Shown here: positions 7,690 through 17,225 of the stretch, in pieces
How the letters are laid out: each line of letters opens with the position of its first letter
How positions within the stretch are numbered: the first letter of the stretch is position 1
Source: a bacterium UBP14_UBA6098
GTDB lineage: Bacteria > UBP14 > UBA6098
Direction: 5' to 3'
NCBI GenBank assembly: GCA_002428525.1
Contig: DIWU01000019.1
Span: 1-45,172 of the forward strand
DNA: 45,172 nucleotides
Position numbers and translations under genes: made by a program
The notes under the pieces: generated by a model
What the model was told of the DNA's origin: nothing
The model's input: the letters and a program-made list of their open reading frames with translations, nothing else
Databases searched by the model: none

Positions 7690-9960
7690 ATGTTGACCGA
7701 CGATCCAGTCAGCAAGAATAGAACCGGGACATTAGCGTGGGCCGCGCTTATAGGTTTGTTCTTCATCCTATTCGCGATTTCCGGCATTATAGGCATCTTC
7801 CTGAATTATAGCATTCAAAAACGCGATTTCGCGAGAGGCCACGCCAAGCTTTTTGAGGAAAACGCCCTCCGTTTCTTTCAGGACAACGATCTTATCGAAA
7901 AGCTCGAACAGGGCAACGAACTCGAGGGAAGCGTCTTCGATTGCGCTATTAACGACGAGTATAAATCCTTCGCGGTTTTCAAGTGGACAAACAACTGGGT
8001 TCCTTTGGTCATAACCTCCCCCGCTTTAACTACTCGCGACTTCTTGCCCACAAGCATCGAGGGCAATTTCTATCGTTATTTTGGAGTTTATTTTTGGAAC
8101 GGCAATATCGACGCGGTTCTCACTAAAACACCGATTCTCTACTCGGCCTTCTGGAGCAAAGGCCGCCTTTATCTGCTCGCAGTCGAGATCGAATACACTT
8201 GGCTTTACGAACACCTCGTTTTTCCCCGAAGGGCAATAACCTTGGGGCTGATCGGTGTGATACCGATAAGTCTCCTCTTCGCTTTGATCTCGGCGATTAT
8301 CATGAATTTGATAACGAAGTATCTGAGCCACAGGGTCATGGGAACGATCAAGGCGGGGCAGACTCAACCACCGTTTAATATACTCCAAGGCCTCTCCACG
8401 CTTGTCGAGTTCTGTATTACGAATGCAAAAGAACTCGAACAACAGCGTCGTGAAAAGCGCGAAGCCATTATGGAAAAAAGCGAGGAGTTCGAGCGGGAAC
8501 GCGGCGATTTCGCGCTCGTGAACGACATTACAAGGTCCGCGGCTATTGCGCCGGATTTACACTCCTCCGCCTCGGCCGCGCTCGAGAGGATAGCGAGAAG
8601 GCTGGGGGTTCGTTGTGCGGCTATATTCGCCACAGATTCCACAAATCAGGTCTTTTTCGTCGGCGATTACAACCTTCCTGCGGATATAGCGCATACACTC
8701 CACAAAAACGAGGGCCTCTCCTCCCCCATGATCTTACCGCAGGACTCCAACAACGGTTGCGCTATACTTCCGATTAAATCCCTGCCGGGAATCGAGATCT
8801 CCCCTATCCGCTCGCTGGAAGAGGAGGGATTGACACATTGCATCATCATCCCTCTGACCTGTCAAGATAGGAACTGGGGAGTTATTCACCTCTATAACGC
8901 CGGAAGGCCGAGGATACCGAACCGCGACAAAACCGTTCTGCTCACTATCTCGCACAGCCTGTCCGTGATTTTGGAAAATAAGCGACTTTTGGACGAACTC
9001 GACGATAGAATCAAGGAGAACATTAACTACTACGAGCTTAGCAAAATGCTCATCACGACCTCGGAATTCGATATTCTGCTCGAAAACATAATTTGGGTGA
9101 TTCACGAGACCATCGATGTCGATCACTGCAGTATAATGCTCGCCGACGAAGAGGGCGAAAACCTCTCGGTAAAAGCCCTATGGGGCTATTCGGAGGGGCA
9201 CAGAAACCAAAGAATGCCCTTCGGGAACGGCGTCACAGGCTGGGTCGCCGAGAACGGTGAAGCCGTGCTGATTCACGATGTCAATACAGATTCGCGCTAT
9301 CGGGTCAATGTCGAGGGTGTTCGCTCCGAAATGACCGTGCCGCTCATCGCCGAGGGCAAGGTTATCGGCGTTATCGACTGCGAATCGAATGTCGAGTATG
9401 CCTTCAATGAGGCCGATCTACGATTCTTAACCCAGCTTTCCGGGCCGGCAAGCCTTGCGATTCTCAGAACCCAACAACAGACCGCGATCGCGCGGCAGTT
9501 CATCCTCGACCCCGTAACTCAAGCCTATAACAGGAACTATTTCGACGACTATATCTCCAAACACGGCAAAGAACTGCTTGTAAGGCACTCCTGCGTATCG
9601 ATGGCTATTGTTCGGATAAACAATCTGAAGGACATAGAAGCCGGATTGCAGAACTCGGATGATGCCTTGAAGCAGACAAAGGCGATGCTCGACGAGCTTT
9701 ATCCTGAGGCGGTTGTTTCGAGGTATTCGGACTCGGAGTTTTATATTCTTTTACCGGGACTGGGCGAAGAGGCTATGGAAAAGCTTGTCGATTCGATCCG
9801 TAGGCGTTCCGAGGAGTGGTCGAGCGAACAAGGTTCGAGGCCGCTTTCGCTTTCTGCCGGTTATGCCACCGCGACGCGTTTCGACGAACTCGAGAGCTTG
9901 ATTTCGAGAAGCTCCGGCGAAAACAACACATTAAGTAATAATTTAAGTAACAATGGTTAA
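7690..9960 (+). CDS. Membrane GAF-GAF protein with degenerate GGDEF domain
   Basis: A 756-residue protein. A membrane helix at about 13-37 and another at about 181-210 enclose an extracytoplasmic sensor region. A charged coiled stretch follows (EQQRREKREAIMEKSEEFER). Two GAF domains lie at about 280-425 and 450-590; the second has the typical GNGVTGWVAENGEAVLIHDV segment. The C-terminal 150 residues align with GGDEF domains from DPVTQAYNRNYFDDY onward, but the active-site motif reads RYSDSEF where GGDEF is expected. It therefore probably cannot make cyclic di-GMP and may act as a binding or scaffold domain. Likely role: a membrane signal sensor. The next gene overlaps its stop. Confidence 0.85.
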   Translation: MLTDDPVSKNRTGTLAWAALIGLFFILFAISGIIGIFLNYSIQKRDFARGHAKLFEENALRFFQDNDLIEKLEQGNELEGSVFDCAINDEYKSFAVFKWTNNWVPLVITSPALTTRDFLPTSIEGNFYRYFGVYFWNGNIDAVLTKTPILYSAFWSKGRLYLLAVEIEYTWLYEHLVFPRRAITLGLIGVIPISLLFALISAIIMNLITKYLSHRVMGTIKAGQTQPPFNILQGLSTLVEFCITNAKELEQQRREKREAIMEKSEEFERERGDFALVNDITRSAAIAPDLHSSASAALERIARRLGVRCAAIFATDSTNQVFFVGDYNLPADIAHTLHKNEGLSSPMILPQDSNNGCAILPIKSLPGIEISPIRSLEEEGLTHCIIIPLTCQDRNWGVIHLYNAGRPRIPNRDKTVLLTISHSLSVILENKRLLDELDDRIKENINYYELSKMLITTSEFDILLENIIWVIHETIDVDHCSIMLADEEGENLSVKALWGYSEGHRNQRMPFGNGVTGWVAENGEAVLIHDVNTDSRYRVNVEGVRSEMTVPLIAEGKVIGVIDCESNVEYAFNEADLRFLTQLSGPASLAILRTQQQTAIARQFILDPVTQAYNRNYFDDYISKHGKELLVRHSCVSMAIVRINNLKDIEAGLQNSDDALKQTKAMLDELYPEAVVSRYSDSEFYILLPGLGEEAMEKLVDSIRRRSEEWSSEQGSRPLSLSAGYATATRFDELESLISRSSGENNTLSNNLSNNG

Positions 9961-10966
9961 TAATATGCATATCAATAAATTATCTTATGCTCTAATTTTA
10001 ATTTTCTTCGCCGGTTGCGCCCATATTCCAACCGAAAGCCCCGCGGCGGGGCTGGTTCGTGAGGGAACAAGTCTCTTCAACAGCGGAAAACTCGACGAAG
10101 CCGCAGTCCTTTTCCGAAAGGCCTATTCCGCAGACCCAATGTTCGCGCCGGCATACTCGATGCTCGGGCGCGTTTATCTCGAAAAAGCGGACTCCTATCG
10201 CGCCGAGATGTTCTTCCGAAAGGCCCTTGCCCTCGACCCCTCGAAAGCAGAGATTTATGGCTGGATCGGCGATATTTACTGGGCGGAGGGCGACACCGCA
10301 GGCGCTCTCGAACAATATTCCAAATGCCCCAAGGGCGATCCTCATTACCCGATTCTGCATTTTAGAATCGGTATGCGCGAATACCAAAACGGCCGCCTGC
10401 CAAGCGCCCGAGAGGAGTTCAATAAGGCGCTCGCCGACCCTGAATATTGGGGCGGCCATTACGGCCTCGGGCTTATCGCCTTCACCGAAGGCAATTTCAC
10501 CGAGTCATCTGTGCTGTTTCATAGGGCTGAACACGCAGGCGCCGAACCCAATGTCAAGTATTGGCTCGCGAAATCCTATCGAATGCAAAACCGCGACCAA
10601 GAGGCCTATTTTTATTTCAAGCAGTTTTCCAACACGTTCGGGGGCGAATGCGACCTTTGCCCCGAGGCCGATCAGACCGCAGACGACCTTAAAGACGCAA
10701 TCCTCGCCCAGCCCGCGACAATCGATACATCGCTCGTCATCCCCTTCAAAGTCCAGAATCAAGATGTCCTCGAAGTCGGCGTCTTCGATATCGACGGCAA
10801 TTTAATCAAATCCCTCTTCACCGGATGGATTACAAAGGGCGAGTATTCCCTCAAATGGAACGGTGAAAACGCCGATGGAAAACCGGCCAAAAACGGTGTC
10901 TATATCGGTTGTATCGAGCGGGAATGCGATCTTCAGCTCATGCCTATGCTTCTCGAAAAAAAGTAG
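9953..10966 (+). CDS. TPR lipoprotein with FlgD-like C-terminal domain
   Basis: A 337-residue protein. The N-terminus (SYALILIFFAGC) is a lipoprotein signal with lipobox FAGC, so the mature protein is lipidated. Tandem tetratricopeptide repeats cover about residues 35-240 (for example AEMFFRKALALDPSKAEIYGW). The C-terminus (EVGVFDIDGNLIKSLF, then LKWNGENADGKPAKNGVYI) is a FlgD-like Ig fold, as seen in Por-type sorting domains, but here without the PNPFN start. The first ATG at 9953 overlaps the stop of the GAF gene; the ATG at 9965 gives a tighter signal peptide and is equally possible. Neither has a clear Shine-Dalgarno site, which fits translational coupling. Probable role: an envelope assembly scaffold. 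Confidence 0.82.
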   Translation: MVNNMHINKLSYALILIFFAGCAHIPTESPAAGLVREGTSLFNSGKLDEAAVLFRKAYSADPMFAPAYSMLGRVYLEKADSYRAEMFFRKALALDPSKAEIYGWIGDIYWAEGDTAGALEQYSKCPKGDPHYPILHFRIGMREYQNGRLPSAREEFNKALADPEYWGGHYGLGLIAFTEGNFTESSVLFHRAEHAGAEPNVKYWLAKSYRMQNRDQEAYFYFKQFSNTFGGECDLCPEADQTADDLKDAILAQPATIDTSLVIPFKVQNQDVLEVGVFDIDGNLIKSLFTGWITKGEYSLKWNGENADGKPAKNGVYIGCIERECDLQLMPMLLEKK

Positions 10967-11007
10967 CCGCTGAGTTTAACCTATGCCACAAGCATCGCCT
11001 CCCGCGA

Positions 11008-11128
11008 GGGGCGTCGGGATTTCTCGGAGCCTCGCTCCGAGAAATCGCTGTCGGGCCGGAGCTGAAATATATGCCGATAAAACCGTCCCGTCCGGCCCGA
11101 CAGCACGCGCATGCGCGTCCGACGCCCC
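11008..11128. repeat. Four-way-junction-like nested inverted repeat
   Basis: An outer stem (GGGGCGTCGG at 11008-11017 with CCGACGCCCC at 11119-11128) encloses three hairpins packed end to end. Hairpin 1 is 11018-11046, 13-bp arms and a CTC loop. Hairpin 2 has 12-bp arms at 11049-11060 and 11091-11102. Hairpin 3 is the 14-bp palindrome at 11105-11118. All arms are perfect. Either strand could fold into a cloverleaf. No gene overlaps it convincingly. It may be a mobile palindromic element, a structured RNA or a terminator-like site after the TPR gene. Confidence 0.85.
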
Positions 11129-11174
11129 GGGCGCTCAAAAGCGGAGGCTTTCACTGTGTAATTTTTTCGGGGTA

Positions 11175-11202
11175 TTGCTAATTTTGGCAAAAGTGATATA
11201 AT
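11175..11202 (+). promoter_or_regulatory. Promoter of the secreted protein at 11237
   Basis: TTGCTA at 11175-11180, a 16-bp spacer and a consensus TATAAT at 11197-11202, leaving a leader of about 27 bases to the ATG at 11237. Confidence 0.65.
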
Positions 11203-11236
11203 ATCTTGATAACACTTATTTATGGATGGTTTGACG

Positions 11237-13405
11237 ATGAAAAAAATATTATTCCTACTGATTCTCGCCTCGATGGCCTTCGGCCAGTATATTGTCACGG
11301 CTCCGGGGGGCATTGTTATCGAGTTGGACACTCTCGACGGATACTTTGGGATAGGCGATACGGTCGGCACCACCGGCAGGCGGCTGATGTATGATTTCAA
11401 TTACGCATGGATTCGTCAGGCCAGCCATTTTGTGGTTATGATCGACAGTGTTCTTTATTCCAACGACGGCGTCTTTCCCTCGATTTGCGGAGGAGTCAAT
11501 ATCCGCGCCTATCGCGGGCCGATCTCGACCTTTTACGATGGTTTTGCGACTCAATGGACTATTCCGGTCGGCACTGCCGGAGGATCGATTATTCTAACTC
11601 AACGCCTCAAGGCCGTGATTATCGACGATGCGCCGGCAGTCGAGATTTCGTATATGTTTTTGAACATGGATGGTGTGATGCATAGTGTTGGCTTTATGCA
11701 GAACATCGATGTTCTCGTCGGCACAAACGATGTCGCACCGATGGCCATGAACGGTGTTTTTTCGGATATTGGCAATATATTCACCGGCAACGGCGTGCCG
11801 TTCTTTTGGCAGGCCTTCGAGCACGGCCTCGAGGCCGGTTCGGATCAGGTAGTCGCGCGCGGTCTGCTACGCGGTGTTGCCACAAAGCCGGACATTTTCG
11901 CCTTCGGACACCAGATTCATCTATATATGGATTGTTGGGAACCCAATCCGACGGTGATCGGCCGCAGATACTACGACTCCGGTGTTTCCATGCTTTGGGA
12001 GGAACGACAGATCAGCCCGAGCAAATTCCTCGAGGTTAGCACAATCTACGGCTTCGGCGAAGCTCCCGACGCCTCCGCCCATTACATAGTCATGCCGCTC
12101 GTTCCGAATTCCGTCGGCTCGGCATGCGATACATGGGCACAAAACCCCTTCGAGGTCGCAGTTCTCGTCCATAACACCGATCTTTCCCCAGGGATAGACT
12201 CGCTCAGGGTATGCATCTCGCTCGACGAGGGTTTTAATATTGCCGTCGATCCATGGCATACATTGACCGACTCGTGTTATCTTTTCACCTCATCGCTGGT
12301 CCCGGACTCGACAATCATGCTGAACTGGCTTGTGAGGGCGGACTCATCCTATTTTGATTTCGGCCCGACAACCGCAAATATAATCACGCGCGTCACCTCG
12401 ACTACGACAGCCTTCACCTCTGTCGAGGAAACGACCTCCGTTTCGATCCCCGATCCCGGGGGCGTGCCGCCTATTGTCCGAACGCTCCTGTCCCCAATTC
12501 ACGCTGTATCATGCGCGGGTGTAAGCTTTCATGTCGAATATCTTATCCAAGACGACCGAGGCATCGATCCCTCGAGCTTGATCTTCCAGATCGGCCCATA
12601 CCTCCGATACAGGACGGATACGATGGTGACATTCGCCGGTGATACCGCAAGACTTGTTATCCCCTATTTCTATCTTTATCATGGGAACCAAATCTATCAC
12701 GGTGTCGTCGCAGTATCCGACTCCGATGGTTGTATCCCCGACTCGATACCGGTGGTCGGCTCGTTCTGGGTCGATCTATTCCCACCGGAAATCGGTTCGC
12801 CCTATCCGCCGGATGCCTCGACTATCGGCGATTCCGCTTTGCCGGTTATCCTACCGCTGAAAGACTGGCCGGCGGGAGTTGACACGGCGAGCATTCGCCT
12901 CAGCGTCGGAATCGACGGCGCGCGGACTGTTTACAGCATAGCCTCACCGGAGCTGGCCTACATCGATTCCAATCTGGTCTTCACCTTGGGCTATCCTTGG
13001 CCGGATTCTGCGGAAATCGAGGTTTGCCTTACACAGGCATGGGATCTCACCGATCCGTCGTTCTGCCCGGTAAATACCGTTGACACCTTCTGTTTTGCGT
13101 TTCGGACTAATTTAACGGGCATCGGTGAGACGGTTCTTCCACTGACATTCGATCTAAAAGCTCGACCCAACCCGTTCAACTCCGCGGTTACAATCGAGGC
13201 TCCGCTTGCGTCGAGGCTCGAGATTTTCGACATTTCGGGGCGGCCTGTCCGCGATCTCTCAGGCTTGCTCTCAGCCGAAAGAAACTCCGCGGTTCTTTGG
13301 GACGGCAAGTCCGATTCGGGTGCGAATCTGCCCTCGGGAGTCTATTTCGCGCGGGCGCGTTGCGAGGATAAAGAGCTTGTCACGAAGGTTGCGCTGATCA
13401 GATAA
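11237..13405 (+). CDS. Secreted protein with Por-type sorting domain, unknown function
   Basis: A 722-residue protein. The signal peptide is MKKILFLLILASMAFG. The first 300 residues are beta-rich (for example DTLDGYFGIGDTVGTTGRR), followed by Ig-like segments. The last 80 residues are a classic sorting domain: ARPNPFNSAVTIEAP, LEIFDISGRPVRDLS, then LPSGVYFARAR and a KVALIR end. It is therefore expected to be exported through a type IX-like route and attached to the surface. The start at 11237 is preferred over an in-frame ATG five codons upstream because it opens directly into the signal peptide. No catalytic motif is visible. Confidence 0.85.
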   Translation: MKKILFLLILASMAFGQYIVTAPGGIVIELDTLDGYFGIGDTVGTTGRRLMYDFNYAWIRQASHFVVMIDSVLYSNDGVFPSICGGVNIRAYRGPISTFYDGFATQWTIPVGTAGGSIILTQRLKAVIIDDAPAVEISYMFLNMDGVMHSVGFMQNIDVLVGTNDVAPMAMNGVFSDIGNIFTGNGVPFFWQAFEHGLEAGSDQVVARGLLRGVATKPDIFAFGHQIHLYMDCWEPNPTVIGRRYYDSGVSMLWEERQISPSKFLEVSTIYGFGEAPDASAHYIVMPLVPNSVGSACDTWAQNPFEVAVLVHNTDLSPGIDSLRVCISLDEGFNIAVDPWHTLTDSCYLFTSSLVPDSTIMLNWLVRADSSYFDFGPTTANIITRVTSTTTAFTSVEETTSVSIPDPGGVPPIVRTLLSPIHAVSCAGVSFHVEYLIQDDRGIDPSSLIFQIGPYLRYRTDTMVTFAGDTARLVIPYFYLYHGNQIYHGVVAVSDSDGCIPDSIPVVGSFWVDLFPPEIGSPYPPDASTIGDSALPVILPLKDWPAGVDTASIRLSVGIDGARTVYSIASPELAYIDSNLVFTLGYPWPDSAEIEVCLTQAWDLTDPSFCPVNTVDTFCFAFRTNLTGIGETVLPLTFDLKARPNPFNSAVTIEAPLASRLEIFDISGRPVRDLSGLLSAERNSAVLWDGKSDSGANLPSGVYFARARCEDKELVTKVALIR

Positions 13406-13932
13406 CGCTTTTCACTCATTTATCTTCGGGTTGAACGGGGTATTTCTTTTACGAAATATCCACTGAGCGCCTGTATCATTTAACGAAGAAATGTAAGCCT
13501 TTTCTTGAAACTTTTGAACTCGGAAAGTTATGCCCTCGGACATTGATGAAAAAGGCTTTTCGCTATCCCGAAAAATCTTTTCTGATACTACTTTATTATG
13601 CTTTATTTACAACGACACGCATGACGTCATTAAATAGTATTGTTCGCAAATGTATGATATGCGGTCATTTACGATTTAGCGAGCCACATATTACCTAACA
13701 GCCTCTCCCGAGGTGTAATCCGAAAAAACACAGAAGCATAGAATAAGGCCTTACAAAAAACCAAATCGAAGAGCGAAAAGTAAATTCTGTTTTTATGTAG
13801 GTTATTGAATAACATAAAGATATGAAGAAATTATAATTTCTAAATTTTGTTAAAATTTCGCTTGCGGATAATGTTTCGATGAATTATTTTAAAAAAAGAA
13901 TAGGCAAAACCCCTTAGTTTTCGTTCAATGCC
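13406..13932. other. AT-rich stretch without a recognisable gene
   Basis: About 530 bases with stops in all frames. I see only short AT palindromes, such as AAATTTTGTTAAAATTT near 13842-13858, and no convincing promoter, RNA gene or terminator. Its base composition differs from the GC-rich genes on both sides. Confidence 0.6.
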
Positions 13933-14001
13933 GTGAGTTCAAGCGAAACTAACAATGACGAAACCCCTGTTGTTCTTGGTGGTTCGATAAATGTGACGGT
14001 G

Positions 14002-14225
14002 GAAAATAATCAGGTGATTGTGAACCTCGACGAGTCGGCATGGCCGACATCAGAAGGCTCCGACCAATCTACTATTCCGAGATGTCACTATTGGCATGGG
14101 TCTTCGCAGGCCTCCATTCTGTCGGCCGGATTCCCATGGAAAAAGAATCGTGCTAAGCTTGTTTTTAGGGGGGGCAGATAGAAATCTCTATCGAAAATAA
14201 TCAGGTGATTGTGAACCTCGACGAG
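14002..14225 (+). repeat. 33-bp exact direct repeat inside the nuclease gene
   Basis: Bases 14002-14034 and 14193-14225 are identical and encode ENNQVIVNLDE in two different frames, 191 bp apart. The residues just before are also alike (GGSINVTV and GGQIEISI), so a longer segment was duplicated and has diverged. The offset is not a multiple of three, which fits the frameshift at the G7 tract. Confidence 0.9.
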
Positions 14226-14884
14226 GTCGAGTTTCCGGCGTTCGAGGCGATGTTCAACAACCTCGACGCGCACAAGGTGATCTCGGCGGAGTTCCGGGAC
14301 TTTGGCGGGCATAGCTGGCCAAGCAACCACGTTATTCTTCCCATGCACCTATGCCGGACTATCGGCGAGGCGAACCTCCGCGAAGACCCCTTCGCAACAA
14401 TTACATTATATCCTTTCTGGAAATACGGCTTCGCGTTCGGCACTGGCGAAAGCCTTTCGATAGGTCCGTGCATCGGAACGCCTCGCGAAGCGTGGCGCAT
14501 AAAAGCAGGCAATGCCTGCGACCCGCACAAGAAGGCCGTTGTTGCCGACGAGATGGGCATGGGCTTTTGCGCGTGGGCGATGGAGGAGTTTTTCAACTGC
14601 GAGACATGGGCCGACGCGAGCGCGCTGATTGCCAACGGATTTATCGCGGCCTCGGGAGGGCGCGCACCGGATTTTGTTTGCACTTTCAAAGACGGTAGCC
14701 TCGGGATTTTTGAGGCGAAGGGGACGACCGGAAATGTGAGCAACCTCACCGCCGCTCTCGCCGACGGCAAACTGCAGACCTCGGCGATTACCGCGCAGGC
14801 GTCGATTAAGCACCGTATTGTTGTGGGGATTGCGCTGAAAGGCGGCACCAGCCCCGCGACGGTGGTGATTTTGGACCCGGACGG

Positions 14885-14951
14885 CCCCTCGACTCCGCTC
14901 GGGGACCCCCCCTCGACTCCGCTCGGGGACCCCCACTCGACTCCGGACGGA
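14885..14951 (+). repeat. 24-bp tandem repeat in the nuclease C-terminal tail
   Basis: Two perfect 24-bp units and a third diverged one encode PSTPLGDP, PSTPLGDP and HSTPDGER. The unit core is CTCGACTCCGCTCGGGGACC. It lies in the low-complexity linker after the nuclease domain. Confidence 0.8.
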
Positions 14952-15085
14952 GAACGCCCCTCGAACGGCGACGGGAATAACAACGGCCGGCCGTTGAGCG
15001 GAGCCGATACGCCGGAACCGATTGAGACCAATTTGACCGCGGACATGGTGCGCCGCGCGGCGAGGGCGATGAGGCAACCGACCGT

Positions 15086-15186
15086 AGGGGTCGTTCGCGA
15101 ACGACCCGCAGGAGATCGGGCGGGAAGAGGAACCCTCCGGCCTTCGGCCACCTCCCTTGATAAGGGAGGTGAAACCGCCCCCCTTG
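15086..15186. repeat. Two dispersed palindromes in the nuclease tail
   Basis: The first, GGGTCGTTCGCGAACGACCC at about 15088-15110, is a perfect palindrome with the GTAGGGG opening also seen in the M1 gene. The second, 15128-15186, contains CCTCCCTTGATAAGGGAGG. Both are read in frame as VGVVRERPAG and ATSLDKGGETAP. Confidence 0.75.
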
Positions 15187-15378
15187 ATACACAGGAGTTG
15201 GCCGAGACGGTTTTTCGCGGCCCGAAGAGCGCCACGACTGCCCCCCGCGAGATAACCCTGACCAACGAATTCAAGCAGGACAAAGGGCATGGGTGGCTGG
15301 AGAAAAAGTGCAAAAGTGTTTATTAATCAGGATTATGATGTTATATTTAAATAAATCTCAATCTAAAAAGGGGAAAGC

Positions 15379-17220
15379 ATGAGAAATCTAATTATTTGCC
15401 TTCTTCTCGCAGTTGTTGCGGGTTATGGCGCGACTATTTTCGGCCCGGTTTCATATAACCGGACCACCAGCGCGCCAAATGTCTATGACACGACGTTTGC
15501 GGCTTATGATACGACTGTGCTCTGCACGCTCGTTGTAACCAACGGCGACGCCGATGGCGAGCACCGCCTCTCTGCGGCCTCGATAGAGTTTAACGGCGAG
15601 GAAATCGTAAAGGAGCGCGATTTCAGCGAGAGCGTGGAGACGATTATGCGAGTTCTCCAGCTTACAAGCGAGAATAGCCTGCATTTGCGGCTACGCTCCG
15701 GTCCGGGGGATTTTCTTACCTTAAACATTCACAGGCAATGCGACGCGAATGTTTCGCTTGCCGTGGACACGATTATCGAGGGTGAAGCCTGTTTTACAGC
15801 TGAAGCCGGTGGATGGGGTGAATTGATTTACGACTGGGATTTCGACGGCGACGGCGAAACCGACACGACCACAGCGGAAAACACGATTTGCCACACCTAC
15901 GAGGAAGCGGACACCTATTGGGCAAGCGTGAGAGTTGAAGATGAGGTTGGCTGCACCGCCGAGGACAGCGTGGAGGTGGTGATAGAACTGGGCTACAACT
16001 ACACCTTCGAAATAGATTCTTCTTATATACCGTGGAGCTATACGTTCCCGGCAACGGTAACGAACTTATCGGTTGCGGACGCCTCTGATGACGGTCGGGT
16101 CGTCGCGTTAGCTTCCTCCGAAAGCCCGGGCGCACAATACAAAGATTATTACATATTCGTCGAAGGCGAACTGACCCATACGTTCGAAAACGTTCATAAA
16201 GTTTTCATAAGTCATAGCGGAAATAGATTGCTTATGAAACCCCGGACACCGTGGGACGATGTGGATTGGGCTGGAGGTCGAATATATTGTTTTACTTCGA
16301 TGGGCGATAGTCTATGGGGTCCTTATCAATACTCGCGATTCGATCCGGTCTGGTCGTCGGACGATAGCTTAATCGGCCTCTTTACCGGAGAAGGCGACCT
16401 TAACGATATGCCGGGAAGAATAGACTATTTTTCGAATGAAGTAGAATTAGATGTTACCCGTCTATTGAGGATTGCCGATGCTGAGAATGGAGAACTATCT
16501 GACGAGATACCTATTGATAAACATCGTATCTTACTTTTAGGAACTTTCCGTAAGGATATGGGAGGATTTATCTTATATAAAACTGTCTGCGATAATTTAA
16601 TTTGGGCACCAGTCAGCGAGAACGATACTTTGGAAATTTACGATTCGAGAAATGGGTATTTTTCTCTGGTAAATAAGATAACGACACCTTTAGAACCACC
16701 CGCTATTGATTCTCTCCATGCACGAACGTGTCTTACGGGGACATATGCAATGTTCGACCACAGAATATATTTGAGTTGGGGATGGAAACCGAAGGTGCCC
16801 GACCCCGACGGCTATTTTACCCAATACGTTTGTCTCGACAGTCTCGGCAATCTTATCTGGCACGATTACGACACCACCAGAGCACATGCGCGTTATTATT
16901 CAGAATCAGGGCAATACTTGCTCGAATTCGATATTGCCTCGCCGGGTTATCTAGCCCTTAGGGAAACGGCAACAAACGATCTCCTATTCGAAAAAGTATA
17001 TCCGGAAGATGGGAAACTCTTCCTTGCCGGGGTCTTGGAATATCCCGAAACAGGCGATTGTCTTGTCTTTGCTGTTGGTTCCGACGGGAATGGAGCGCTT
17101 TTTTATCCCGACGGTAATCCTGTGGATTTCGAGATGCAGGGTTTAACCTTGACCGATAATCCATCGTTCGCTTATAGAATGGTAGGTTCAACTATGTCTT
17201 TTTACAAGATCAGGTGGTGA
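15379..17220 (+). CDS. Secreted PKD-domain protein
   Basis: A 613-residue protein with signal peptide MRNLIICLLLAVVAGYGA. A PKD domain lies at about 140-205, marked by YDWDFDGDGETDTTTAENTI and ADTYWASVRVEDEVG. The remaining 400 residues look like a propeller or repeated beta-sandwich of unknown function. AAGGGGAAAG precedes the ATG. Unlike its neighbours it has no PNPFN sorting domain and ends FYKIRW. Base composition shifts from GC-rich in the first third, which includes the PKD domain, to AT-richer later, suggesting a domain fusion. The next gene starts just after its stop, so they are probably co-transcribed. Confidence 0.8.
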   Translation: MRNLIICLLLAVVAGYGATIFGPVSYNRTTSAPNVYDTTFAAYDTTVLCTLVVTNGDADGEHRLSAASIEFNGEEIVKERDFSESVETIMRVLQLTSENSLHLRLRSGPGDFLTLNIHRQCDANVSLAVDTIIEGEACFTAEAGGWGELIYDWDFDGDGETDTTTAENTICHTYEEADTYWASVRVEDEVGCTAEDSVEVVIELGYNYTFEIDSSYIPWSYTFPATVTNLSVADASDDGRVVALASSESPGAQYKDYYIFVEGELTHTFENVHKVFISHSGNRLLMKPRTPWDDVDWAGGRIYCFTSMGDSLWGPYQYSRFDPVWSSDDSLIGLFTGEGDLNDMPGRIDYFSNEVELDVTRLLRIADAENGELSDEIPIDKHRILLLGTFRKDMGGFILYKTVCDNLIWAPVSENDTLEIYDSRNGYFSLVNKITTPLEPPAIDSLHARTCLTGTYAMFDHRIYLSWGWKPKVPDPDGYFTQYVCLDSLGNLIWHDYDTTRAHARYYSESGQYLLEFDIASPGYLALRETATNDLLFEKVYPEDGKLFLAGVLEYPETGDCLVFAVGSDGNGALFYPDGNPVDFEMQGLTLTDNPSFAYRMVGSTMSFYKIRW

Positions 17221-17225
17221 GAATC

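Larger units (their letters stand above)
13933..15326 (+). pseudogene. PD-(D/E)xK nuclease-like gene, interrupted by a frameshift at a G7 tract
   Basis: Two frames belong together. Frame one runs 13933-14181 (GTG start) and ends LVFRGGR. Frame two runs on to 15326 but has no start better than GTG at 14205. One extra G in the seven-G run at 14168-14174 joins them into about 464 residues. The second frame holds the nuclease signature APDFVCTFKDGSLGIFEAKG: with 14205 as codon 1, D156, E170 and K172. The gene could be a restriction-like or DNA-processing nuclease. The C-terminal third is Pro/Gly/Arg-rich and contains an 8-residue tandem repeat (PSTPLGDP) and palindromic repeats at 15086-15110 and 15128-15186. 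The tail REITLTNEFKQDKGHGWLEK recurs in a remnant at 41798-41911. It could be a true pseudogene, a phase-variable gene or a base-calling error. Confidence 0.65.
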
